NCBI GenBank assembly: GCA_902588595.1
Contig: CACIPT010000004.1
Location: 1-57,480, forward strand
DNA from: an uncultured Pelagibacteraceae bacterium
Lineage (GTDB): Bacteria; Pseudomonadota; Alphaproteobacteria; Pelagibacterales; Pelagibacteraceae
Direction of reading: 5' to 3'
Length of the DNA: 57,480 nucleotides
The translations under genes were made by a program, and so were the position numbers. Each line of letters opens with the position of its first letter. The first letter of the stretch is position 1. The notes beneath the pieces were generated by a model. That model searched no databases. It had not been told where the DNA came from and saw nothing but the letters and a program-made list of their open reading frames with translations. Positions 25,224 to 33,316 of this stretch are shown piece by piece.

Positions 25224-26209
25224 ATTTTAGAAATCCACTCTTTCTTTTTTTCTTCATTTAAAAAAGAAGATTTAAATGAGTTAACAAGTAGTGTTCTTAC
25301 TTCATCTTTTGAAAGATTTAATGCTAGTTGAGTTTCAATTAAATTTTTATTTAAATATCCCCCAAAATAAGCTGGATCATCTGAATTTACCATAACCATT
25401 AATTTTTTATCTAACATTTTCTTTAAATTATGTTCCTTTAATTCATTAAAAACTCTTAATTTTATATTTGAAAGAGGACAAACTGTTAAAGGAATTTGAT
25501 TTTTTGATAACTTCTCAACTAATTTTTTGTCTTTAAGGCATTGAACGCCATGGTCAATTCTTTTTACATTAAGAAGGTTCAAGGCTTCCCACATATATTC
25601 TGGTGGCCCTTCTTCACCTGCATGAGCAACAGTTATAAAGCCATATTCAATAGCTTTTTTAAATAATTTTTCAAATTTACTTGGAGGGTTGCCCGTCTCA
25701 GAAGAATCTAATCCAATTCCATAAATCTTATCTTTGTGAATTAAAGCCTGATCAAAAATTTTAAAACCCTCCTCTTCATCTAAATGCCTTAGAAAACACA
25801 TTATAATTTTAAAACTCAAACCAAATTCTTTTTCAGCTTTTTGAAAGGCTTTATAAATTCCATTTATAACAATATCAAAACTAATTCCTCTCTTGGTATG
25901 GGTCTGGGGGTCAAAAAAAATTTCAGTATGAACTATGTTGTCTTCCTTACATTTTAATACATAAGCCCAAGTAAGTTCAAAAAAATCTTGTTCTTTTATT
26001 AATACTTTTGCTCCTTCGTAATAGGTTTTTAAAAAAGATTCTAAGTTACTAAAATTATATGCTTTTTTAACGTCATCAATGTTTTTAAATGGAATATCAA
26101 TATTATTTCTTTTAGCTAAAGCAAACATTTGCTCAGGTTCGAGAGTTCCTTCTATATGCAAATGCAATTCTGCTTTTGGCGATTTTTTTATAAACTCTAA
26201 TAAACTCAT
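25220..26209 (-). CDS. Adenine deaminase-type member of the adenosine deaminase family
   Basis: Zinc hydrolase of 329 residues. Seen: zinc pair HLHIEGTLEPEQMFALAKRN, VAHAGEEGPP, RIDHGVQC and NSDDPAYFGGY. The DPQTHTKRG and FLRHLDEEEGF stretches match the fungal/bacterial adenine deaminase branch (PA0148 and AAH1 type) better than true adenosine deaminase, so I expect adenine to hypoxanthine plus ammonia. That fits MtnP releasing adenine in this window. It overlaps the epoxide hydrolase gene by 4 bases (ATGA) and the pair is transcribed against the dhaL/dhaK genes. Confidence 0.85.
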   Translation of the reverse strand: MSLLEFIKKSPKAELHLHIEGTLEPEQMFALAKRNNIDIPFKNIDDVKKAYNFSNLESFLKTYYEGAKVLIKEQDFFELTWAYVLKCKEDNIVHTEIFFDPQTHTKRGISFDIVINGIYKAFQKAEKEFGLSFKIIMCFLRHLDEEEGFKIFDQALIHKDKIYGIGLDSSETGNPPSKFEKLFKKAIEYGFITVAHAGEEGPPEYMWEALNLLNVKRIDHGVQCLKDKKLVEKLSKNQIPLTVCPLSNIKLRVFNELKEHNLKKMLDKKLMVMVNSDDPAYFGGYLNKNLIETQLALNLSKDEVRTLLVNSFKSSFLNEEKKKEWISKI

Positions 26210-27345
26210 AAAGATTTGGCAAAATCTCTAATATCTTTAACTAATAAATCTGGTTGTTCAAGAGCTGCAAAATGGCCTCCTTTTGGCATTTTAGTCCAAC
26301 GTTGAATATTATAAATTCTTTCAACATAAGATCTTGGAGCCCATTCTAAATATTCTTTTGGAAATAAAGCTGCTGCTGTTGGAACTTTTAAAGGAAGATG
26401 TTCTTTAGGAAGTGCTCTACCGCCCTCTTCTCTTCTTCCATAATAAATCCAGGATGCTGTATTAAATGTTTTTGTTACTAAATAAACCATAATATTTGAT
26501 AATAAAATATCTTTTGAATAAACACTTTCAATGTCTCCATTTTTTATATCAGACCAACCTCTCATTTTTTCAATTATCCATGCAGCAACACCTACTGGGC
26601 TATCCATCATTGCATAACTTAATGTTTGTGGTTTTGTAGCTTGCTGTGTTCTATAACCATCTTCAATTCTTTGTTCTTTTTTAAATCTTTCTTGCCATTC
26701 TTTTTCTTCGGTTGTTTGTGGTCCATCTGGGTGTCGAGTAATTAAAATATTAATATGAATTCCTAACAAATTTTCTGGAAAATCATACGCTAGCCATGTG
26801 CATATTGTTCCTCCAAAATCACCTCCTTGTGAAATATATTTTTTATAGCCTAAAACATTGGCCATTAATGAATTAAATATTGCTGCCATTTTTCTTGGAC
26901 CAATTGGTCTTGAAGGACGTCCTGAAAATCCATAACCAGGTAAAGATGGAACAACGACATCAAAACCATCTTCTTCTTTTCCTCCATATTTTTCAGGATG
27001 AGCCAATTGATCAATAATATGTAAAAATTCTACTATCGATCCAGGCCAACCATGATTTAGCAATAATGGCTTTGGATTAGATCCACTTCCTTTTTCATGA
27101 ATAAAATGAATATCAATTCCATCTATATAGGATTTAAAATTATTAAATTTATTTATTTTTTCTTCTGTTTTTCTCCAATTAAATTTATTAACCCAATAAT
27201 CAGCAAATTCTTTCATGTAATCTAAATTTGTTCCGTAATCCCAACCTCCATCGTCAGGCATCTCGTGCCATTGGTAGTTTTTCACCTTTGAATATATATT
27301 TTGGAGACTTTCTTCTGAGATATCTACTTTAAAAGGTTTTGTCAT
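26206..27345 (-). CDS. Epoxide hydrolase-like alpha/beta hydrolase
   Basis: 379 residues with an N-terminal EHN-type lid region (residues ~1-110) and an alpha/beta hydrolase core. Seen: the oxyanion-hole HGWPGSIVEFL, the nucleophile aspartate in SQGGDFGGTICTW, and the catalytic histidine in GGHFAALEQPD. This is the microsomal-type epoxide hydrolase layout, which opens epoxides to diols. It is first of a two-gene minus-strand unit with the deaminase. The natural substrate is unknown. Confidence 0.85.
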   Translation of the reverse strand: MTKPFKVDISEESLQNIYSKVKNYQWHEMPDDGGWDYGTNLDYMKEFADYWVNKFNWRKTEEKINKFNNFKSYIDGIDIHFIHEKGSGSNPKPLLLNHGWPGSIVEFLHIIDQLAHPEKYGGKEEDGFDVVVPSLPGYGFSGRPSRPIGPRKMAAIFNSLMANVLGYKKYISQGGDFGGTICTWLAYDFPENLLGIHINILITRHPDGPQTTEEKEWQERFKKEQRIEDGYRTQQATKPQTLSYAMMDSPVGVAAWIIEKMRGWSDIKNGDIESVYSKDILLSNIMVYLVTKTFNTASWIYYGRREEGGRALPKEHLPLKVPTAAALFPKEYLEWAPRSYVERIYNIQRWTKMPKGGHFAALEQPDLLVKDIRDFAKSL

Positions 27346-27389
27346 TTTACTAGTATATATATTTTTAAATATAAAATATAAAAATAGTT

Positions 27390-28385
27390 ATGAAAAAAAT
27401 AATCAACAATCCAGCTAATTTTGTAGAAGAGTCTATTGATGGACTTATTAAATCTCATCCAGATGTTTATGCTTTAGCTAAAGAGAACAACAGAGTAGTT
27501 ACAAGAGCAAATAAAGCTTCAAATAAAGTTGGAATAGTAACTGGAGGTGGATCTGGTCATTTGCCTGTGTTTACTGGATATGTTGGTGAAGGATTTTTAG
27601 ATGCTTGTGCTATTGGATCCGTATTTGCATCTCCATCTGTAGATCAGATGGTTTCAGCTATAAAAAATGCAGATAATGGTAATGGAGTTTTGTGTATCAT
27701 TGGAAATTATGGTGGTGATGTAATGAATTTTGAAATGGCTTGTGAAATGGTGGAAGCTGAAGGGATTAAAACAAAAAAAGTAATTGTTGCTGATGATATT
27801 GCAAGTGCAAGTGTAGCAGAAAAATCAAAACGTAGAGGAATAGCAGGAATGATATTTGTTTTTAAAGTTGCAGGTGCAATTGCTGAAACTGGCGCATCTC
27901 TTGATGATGTTTTTAAAACTGCAACAGAAGTTAATAATAATATTAGAACTCTTGGTGTAGCTGTTTCACCTTGTATTTTACCTGAAGCTGGAAAACCCAC
28001 TTTTGAAATTAGTGATGATGAAATTGAAATAGGAATGGGTATACATGGAGAACCTGGAATTAAAAGAGAAAAATTAAGACCTGCAAATGATTTAGTTGAC
28101 GATTTATATAATAGAATTATCGATGATTCTAAATTAGCTGCTAATGATAATATTGTAGTTATGATAAATAGCTTGGGTGCTACACCTCTTGAAGAGCTAT
28201 ACATTATATCTAAAAGAGTTAATGAAAATTTATCTAATTCTAAAATAAAAAATATTAAAACTTATGTTGGAAGATACGCAACTTCTATGGAGATGGCAGG
28301 AATGTCAATTACAACATTAAAATTAAATGATAATTTAAAAAAATACCTTCTTGCAAAAAGTGATTGCCCTTTTTGGAATAATTAA
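27390..28385 (+). CDS. dhaK: DhaK-type kinase substrate-binding subunit
   Basis: 331 residues. Seen: GGGSGHLPVFTGYVGEGFLDA (His-56 equivalent kept), NYGGDVMNFEMA with the catalytic aspartate, and GMGIHGEPGI, whose histidine forms the hemiaminal bond to the keto-sugar. The usual GSGHEPAH reads GSGHLPVF, so the substrate may not be dihydroxyacetone; other DAK kinases take erythrulose-type sugars. It is separated from dhaL by two opposite-strand genes and has its own promoter region (44 bases). It overlaps the BASS gene stop by 4 bases. Confidence 0.87.
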   Translation: MKKIINNPANFVEESIDGLIKSHPDVYALAKENNRVVTRANKASNKVGIVTGGGSGHLPVFTGYVGEGFLDACAIGSVFASPSVDQMVSAIKNADNGNGVLCIIGNYGGDVMNFEMACEMVEAEGIKTKKVIVADDIASASVAEKSKRRGIAGMIFVFKVAGAIAETGASLDDVFKTATEVNNNIRTLGVAVSPCILPEAGKPTFEISDDEIEIGMGIHGEPGIKREKLRPANDLVDDLYNRIIDDSKLAANDNIVVMINSLGATPLEELYIISKRVNENLSNSKIKNIKTYVGRYATSMEMAGMSITTLKLNDNLKKYLLAKSDCPFWNN

Positions 28386-29230
28386 ACTTTATTTCTTAAA
28401 AAATAAATAAATATAAATCCAGTTATATACATTATTAGTGCATAAGCTGCTGTTGGTATCATGTATACAATTTCATTAGATATTTCGGTAGCAACAAAAA
28501 CTGCCAAAGTTCCATTTTGAAGTCCACATTCAAGTGAAATGCATTTTATTTGTTCTATTCCAGATGTAAAAGTTTTTGCAAGATAATATGCAATAATCAT
28601 CATTGCTATATTTAAAGTTAATACTACTAGACCGGCTTGAGCAAGGTAAGTAGTAATATTTGCTCCTTCTTCAATCCAAATTGCAATAAATACAATTAAA
28701 AATAATATACCTGTAACTTTATCAATAAATGAAATTTTTGAACTTATAAAGTTTTCAGCAAATTTTCTAATAATCATTCCTAATATAACCGGTACTGCAA
28801 CGACTAAAGTCATTTTTAATGCAGTCCCCATTATATTAATATTTTCATTAGCGAAGCTAACTCCCAAAAGATCTGCTGAAGTAAAAACAATTAATGGAAC
28901 TGTTATAATGCTAATGATGCTTATAATCGCTGTTAGCGAAACTGATAAGGCTACGTCTCCTTTTGCAAATTTTGTTAAAACATTTGATGTAATACCACCT
29001 GGTGCCGCTGCAATTATCATCACACCTAAAGCAATTTCTGGTGATGTTCCTAGAACTTTTATTAATGCAAAAGCAACTATTGGTAAAATAATCAGCTGAG
29101 ATACAAAACCTACTAAAAAATCTTTTGGATTTTTTAATACCCTTGTAAAATCTTGGGTTGTTAAGCCTAAACCAAGGCCAAGCATTATTAAAGCTAGCGC
29201 TATTGGTGCTATTTTAGTTACAATTTCCAT
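28382..29230 (-). CDS. BASS-family sodium symporter (bile acid/organic anion type)
   Basis: 282 residues forming nine or ten hydrophobic helices. Seen: the N-terminal MLGLGLGLTTQDF, the crossover helix GVMIIAAAPGGITSN and ECGLQNGTLAVFVA (ExxxQN) that contribute the sodium sites. The family moves organic anions such as bile acids, pyruvate and sulfonates with sodium. It lies divergent from the Pta-like gene (82-base gap) in a carbon and sulfonate catabolic block, so a small organic acid is likely. The substrate is not readable. Confidence 0.87.
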   Translation of the reverse strand: MEIVTKIAPIALALIMLGLGLGLTTQDFTRVLKNPKDFLVGFVSQLIILPIVAFALIKVLGTSPEIALGVMIIAAAPGGITSNVLTKFAKGDVALSVSLTAIISIISIITVPLIVFTSADLLGVSFANENINIMGTALKMTLVVAVPVILGMIIRKFAENFISSKISFIDKVTGILFLIVFIAIWIEEGANITTYLAQAGLVVLTLNIAMMIIAYYLAKTFTSGIEQIKCISLECGLQNGTLAVFVATEISNEIVYMIPTAAYALIMYITGFIFIYFLRNKV

Positions 29231-29312
29231 AGTTCCGACACAGTTTTCTACTGTATGTTATTTATTATAATTTACTATAAATTAAATTTATATATACAAA
29301 AAACTAATAAAA

Positions 29313-30224
29313 ATGCTCTCAGATAAAGAAATAGTTTGTCCTGAAAATCTTCTTAATGTTGCACATAAGAAAAAAAATGTGGTTGCCGGGATAGTAAATG
29401 CTGGAAAACCTCTTCCAATGCTGTCTGTGATGGATGCTGTAAAAGAAAAATTAATCATACCAATTTTTATTGGTGATAAAACTGAAATTCAAAAATGTGC
29501 AGATGATTTAAAATTTGACATATCAAAATTTGAAATCATTCATGAGCCTGTAGAAAACAATACTGCAAAAGTTGTGGCAAAATTAGCATCAAAAAAAAAA
29601 ATAAGAATAATTGTTAAAGGTCATATTCATACAGATGTCCTTATGAAAGAAGTTTTAAAAAGAGAATATAATTTGTTGGGCAAAACAAGATTAAGTCACA
29701 TATGGCATATGACTTTAGAGAAAGAAGATAAGCCGCTAATAATCACTGATGGAGCTTTAAATGTTATGCCTAATGTAAAAACAAAAATGCACATACTAAA
29801 AAATGTAATTAATTTTTCAAATAGAATTGGAATAGAAAGACCTAAAATAGCTGTTTTGTCTGCAACAGAAGAAGTTTTGGATAGTGTACAAAGTTCATTG
29901 GACGCAAAAGAAATTACTGACTTAGCAAATAAAGAAAATTTAAATGCAGATGTTTTTGGTCCGCTTGCATTTGATAATAGTATTTCAAAAAAATCAGCGG
30001 CAATTAAAGGAATTAAAAATGCTGTTGCTGGTCAAGCTGATGTTTTGTTAGTTCCGAGCGTTGAGGCAGGTAATGGTTTAGTTAAAATGATGATATATTT
30101 TATGGGTGCATGTGCTGCAGGTGTAGTTATTGGAGGAAAAGTTCCTGTAGTTATAACTAGTAGATCAGATGATGCACCAGCAAGATTGGCATCAATGGCA
30201 GCAGCAGTTGTTGCATTAGATTAA
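29313..30224 (+). CDS. Phosphate acetyl/butyryltransferase-family protein
   Basis: 303 residues of the PTA_PTB fold. Seen: NAGKPLPMLSVMDAV at the N-terminus, IVKGHIHTDVLMKEVLKRE typical of the family, DGALNVMP, VPSVEAGNGLVKMMIYFMGACAAGVVIGGKVPVV and SRSDDAPARLAS. It would interconvert acyl-CoA and acyl-phosphate. Taurine pathways use a Pta after Xsc, but Xsc is not in the window. It is followed after 31 bases by the HisD-like gene in the same direction. Acetyl versus other acyl specificity is open. Confidence 0.83.
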   Translation: MLSDKEIVCPENLLNVAHKKKNVVAGIVNAGKPLPMLSVMDAVKEKLIIPIFIGDKTEIQKCADDLKFDISKFEIIHEPVENNTAKVVAKLASKKKIRIIVKGHIHTDVLMKEVLKREYNLLGKTRLSHIWHMTLEKEDKPLIITDGALNVMPNVKTKMHILKNVINFSNRIGIERPKIAVLSATEEVLDSVQSSLDAKEITDLANKENLNADVFGPLAFDNSISKKSAAIKGIKNAVAGQADVLLVPSVEAGNGLVKMMIYFMGACAAGVVIGGKVPVVITSRSDDAPARLASMAAAVVALD

Positions 30225-30255
30225 TTAATGTTATAAAAAACTTTTCTAAATAATT

Positions 30256-31536
30256 ATGGCAATCAAGTATATTAAAAAATCACCAAAAACATCATCTACA
30301 GATGATACTAAAACTCGAGAAATTGTAGAAAATATACTTAAAGATATTGAAAAAACAAAAGAAGATGGATGTAGAGAACTTTCAAAAAAATTTGATAAAT
30401 TTGAAGGCGATGTAATAGTTTCAAAAGAAAAAATAGAAGAAATTAAAAAAAACTTAGATCAAAAAACCAAGGATGATGTTCAGTTTTCTCATGAAAGAGT
30501 TAGAAAATTTGCTGAAGCTCAATTAAAAAACTATGGTCAAGATTTTGAAGTAGAACTTTCCGATGGTTTGTATGCTGGTCAAAAATTAATTCCCGTTAAT
30601 ACAGCAGGATGTTATGTCCCCGCTGGCAGATATGCACATATAGCTTCAGCTGTTATGAGCGTTACAACGGCCAAAGTTGCAGGAGTGAAAAATATTTTAG
30701 TTTGCAGCTCGCCAAAACCAAGTGTGGGAGTACACCCTACTATTGTTTACACAGCTGATCTTTGTGGTGCTGATGTAATAATGAATTTAGGTGGTGTTCA
30801 AGCTATTGCAGCAATGACAAATGGTTTATTCGGAAATGCACCAGCAGATATATTGGTTGGTCCTGGAAATCAATTTGTTGCTGAAGCAAAAAGAATTTTG
30901 TTCGGTAAGGTTGGAATTGATTTATTTGCTGGTCCAACAGAAATTGCAATTATTGCAGATGAAAATGCAGATGCGGAAATTGTTGCAGTAGATTTAGTAG
31001 GTCAAGCAGAACATGGTTATAATTCTCCTGCTTGGTTATTCACTACAAGTAAGGATTTAGCTGATAAAGTTATTAAAAGAGTGCCAGAATTAATTGCTGA
31101 ATTGCCTGAATTACCAAGAACTAACGCTGAAGCTGCATGGAAAGATTACGGTGAAGTCGTTCTTTGCGATACAGATGAAGAAATGGCTTCTATAAGTGAT
31201 GATTATGCTCCTGAACATTTAGAGGTACAAACAAAAAATTTGGAATGGTTTCACAATAGACTTAAAAATTACGGTTCATTATTTGTTGGCGAAGAAACAA
31301 CAGTTGCTTATGGAGATAAATGTTCAGGTACAAACCATATTTTACCAACTAAAGGTGCTGGAAGATATACTGGTGGACTATTCGTAGGTAAATTTATCAA
31401 AACATTAAGTTTTCAACGAATGACAAAAGAATCTACTAAACTAGTTGGTGCAGCAGCTGCAAGACTTTCAAGATATGAAGGAATGGAAGCCCATGCTAGA
31501 ACTGGCGATGTAAGACTTAAAAAATACGGTTTTTAA
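30256..31536 (+). CDS. HisD-family dehydrogenase, sulfopropanediol dehydrogenase-like
   Basis: 426 residues. The zinc and catalytic residues of histidinol dehydrogenase are all present: GQAEHGYN, YAPEHLEV, YGDKCSGTNHILPT and EGMEAHARTGDVRL. No histidine-biosynthesis gene is nearby, and the KGAGRYTGGLFVGKFIKTL stretch fits the paralogue group that includes HpsN, which oxidises 2,3-dihydroxypropane-1-sulfonate to sulfolactate. Context (taurine uptake, Ldh2-type dehydrogenase, Pta-like) supports a sulfonate role. True HisD remains possible if the genome has no other copy. Its stop is shared with the convergent lysE-like gene through TTAA. Confidence 0.8.
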   Translation: MAIKYIKKSPKTSSTDDTKTREIVENILKDIEKTKEDGCRELSKKFDKFEGDVIVSKEKIEEIKKNLDQKTKDDVQFSHERVRKFAEAQLKNYGQDFEVELSDGLYAGQKLIPVNTAGCYVPAGRYAHIASAVMSVTTAKVAGVKNILVCSSPKPSVGVHPTIVYTADLCGADVIMNLGGVQAIAAMTNGLFGNAPADILVGPGNQFVAEAKRILFGKVGIDLFAGPTEIAIIADENADAEIVAVDLVGQAEHGYNSPAWLFTTSKDLADKVIKRVPELIAELPELPRTNAEAAWKDYGEVVLCDTDEEMASISDDYAPEHLEVQTKNLEWFHNRLKNYGSLFVGEETTVAYGDKCSGTNHILPTKGAGRYTGGLFVGKFIKTLSFQRMTKESTKLVGAAAARLSRYEGMEAHARTGDVRLKKYGF

Positions 31537-32147
31537 ATTAAATTTATAATATCCAAAAATACATAGCTAGATAAAACAGTCATAAATATAATAATAAAAA
31601 AATTTATAACTTTCCAAACCTTTGAATTAATTAAATAATTTGAAAAAAATTTCGCTAAATAGCCTAAAGAGAAAAAAAATAAAAAAGAGGCAATTGATGC
31701 TCCTATGCCAAAAAAGTATTTGTGAGTAATCAAAAAATTTTTTGAAAAATTTCCTAAAAAAAAGACTGTATCTGAATAAACATGTGGATTTAAATATGTA
31801 AAACCAAGTGTTTTAACAATTACATTCTTTAGTGATAATATATTGCTACCAAAATTAATATCAGACTTATTATATAGTGATCTTATTTTGCTATAAATGA
31901 AATAAATCAAAAAAATGAAAAGCAAAATATTAAAAATTAACTCAACATTTTTAGTGAAGTAAAATTTAAAATATTCAAATAAAAAAAGTCCTAAAAAAAT
32001 TAAAATTAGATCTGATACAGAACAAATTAAACAAACTAAAAATATATATTGTTTTTTTAAACCTTGTTCTATTACAAAGATGTTTTGAGCTCCTATAGCT
32101 AAAATTAAACTTAAACCAGTGAAAAAACCTAAAAACAAAAAACTCAT
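31533..32147 (-). CDS. LysE/ArgO-family amino acid exporter
   Basis: 204 residues, five to six hydrophobic helices. Seen: the N-terminal signature SLILAIGAQNIFVIEQGLKKQ of LysE/ArgO, and GFTYLNPHVYSDTVFFLG, the conserved NPH region in the fourth helix. The family exports basic or other amino acids. It overlaps the MFS gene upstream by 4 bases, so the two transporters are co-transcribed. Confidence 0.87.
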   Translation of the reverse strand: MSFLFLGFFTGLSLILAIGAQNIFVIEQGLKKQYIFLVCLICSVSDLILIFLGLFLFEYFKFYFTKNVELIFNILLFIFLIYFIYSKIRSLYNKSDINFGSNILSLKNVIVKTLGFTYLNPHVYSDTVFFLGNFSKNFLITHKYFFGIGASIASFLFFFSLGYLAKFFSNYLINSKVWKVINFFIIIFMTVLSSYVFLDIINLI

Positions 32148-33313
32148 TTTTTGCTTAATATATCTGCTCTAAAACTTGAATAAACTATTAAAACTAAAAA
32201 AGGAATACATAGTAAGTTCATAGTTGTCCAACTAGTTAAACTTAAAGATATACCAGCAGATAAACTTGCTAATGCCATTGTAGAAAATACAATTAAATCA
32301 TTAATTCCTTGTGCTTTAAATTTTTCCTCTTCTTTGTAAGTTAAAACAACTAAACTAGTTCCAGAAATAAATAAAAAATTCCATCCCAATCCTAAAAATA
32401 TAAGAGCTACCATATAATTTGCATATGAATTTTCAAATAAACTTAAAATTATTGTTACAACAAGAAATAAAACTCCAATATAGATTACATTGCTATGGCC
32501 AAACTTTTTAATTAAATTTCCTGTAATTAATGATGGAAGAAACATGGCTGCCACATGCAATTGAAGAACTAAGCCTGTTTTTTCCAAACTCATTTTTTCC
32601 ATTAAATGCATACTCATAGGTGTTGCTGTCATTAAATACGACATTACAGCATAAGCAAATGCAGAAGCCACTACTGCTTGTAAAAATTTTGGTTGAGAAA
32701 TTATTTCAAATAATCTGCGTCCACTATATTTATTATTAAATTCTATTTTTGTTGTTTCGTTATTTTTATAAAAAAATAAAAATATTGCTGGCATAAAAGT
32801 AAATGCAGCAAGCAAAAGATAAGAGCCCATATATAAATGATCAGGAATAAGATTTTTTGTATAATTTGCTGATGATATTCCTAAAAAAGCTGCAAAAATG
32901 CCCGCTAACATTAAAATTGAAATAGCTTTAGGTACCTTTTCTTTTTCTACGCTTTCAGCTGCAGCAAAACGATATTGATGATTAAATGCAGCTCCCATAC
33001 CAAGAATTAAACATGAAACACAAAATAAAATAAAGTTTTGTTGGCTGATAGCAAAAGCACCTAATAAAGAAGCTGCTGAACTTCCAAAAGCTGCAAAAAT
33101 AAAACCTAATCTTCGTCCTATTTTGCTCATAATTCTTGCTGCTAAAATAGTAAAAATTGCGGTACCAACAACGTAAATAGCTGTAGGCAAAGTTGATAAA
33201 AACTTTATAGAAGTAATTTGCGATCCTATAATTCCACTCAAAAAAACTGTGATTGTTGCAGCTGTAAATCCAAAAACTTGACTAATAGTTAACAACAAAA
33301 CATTTTTGTTCAT
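32144..33313 (-). CDS. Major facilitator superfamily transporter
   Basis: 389 residues with about twelve hydrophobic helices. Seen: the loop 2-3 type motif RIMSKIGRRLGFIFAAFGSS, and a second-half counterpart GNLIKKFGHSNVIYIGVLFL. The central NNETTKIEFNNKYSG loop splits two six-helix bundles. The order is normal for drug or metabolite carriers. It lies 3 bases after proW and overlaps the lysE-like gene by 4 bases, so it may ride on the betaine operon transcript. Substrate unknown. Confidence 0.85.
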   Translation of the reverse strand: MNKNVLLLTISQVFGFTAATITVFLSGIIGSQITSIKFLSTLPTAIYVVGTAIFTILAARIMSKIGRRLGFIFAAFGSSAASLLGAFAISQQNFILFCVSCLILGMGAAFNHQYRFAAAESVEKEKVPKAISILMLAGIFAAFLGISSANYTKNLIPDHLYMGSYLLLAAFTFMPAIFLFFYKNNETTKIEFNNKYSGRRLFEIISQPKFLQAVVASAFAYAVMSYLMTATPMSMHLMEKMSLEKTGLVLQLHVAAMFLPSLITGNLIKKFGHSNVIYIGVLFLVVTIILSLFENSYANYMVALIFLGLGWNFLFISGTSLVVLTYKEEEKFKAQGINDLIVFSTMALASLSAGISLSLTSWTTMNLLCIPFLVLIVYSSFRADILSKK

Positions 33314-33316
33314 TAA

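Noticed and set aside
27707-28204. Minus-strand ORF of 165 residues
   Set aside because: Antisense to dhaK, which has all its family motifs. Composition (Ser/Ile-rich) is typical of a shadow frame.
30256-31536. HisD as part of a histidine operon
   Set aside because: No other his gene is in the window; neighbours are catabolic. Kept as a HisD-family paralogue instead.
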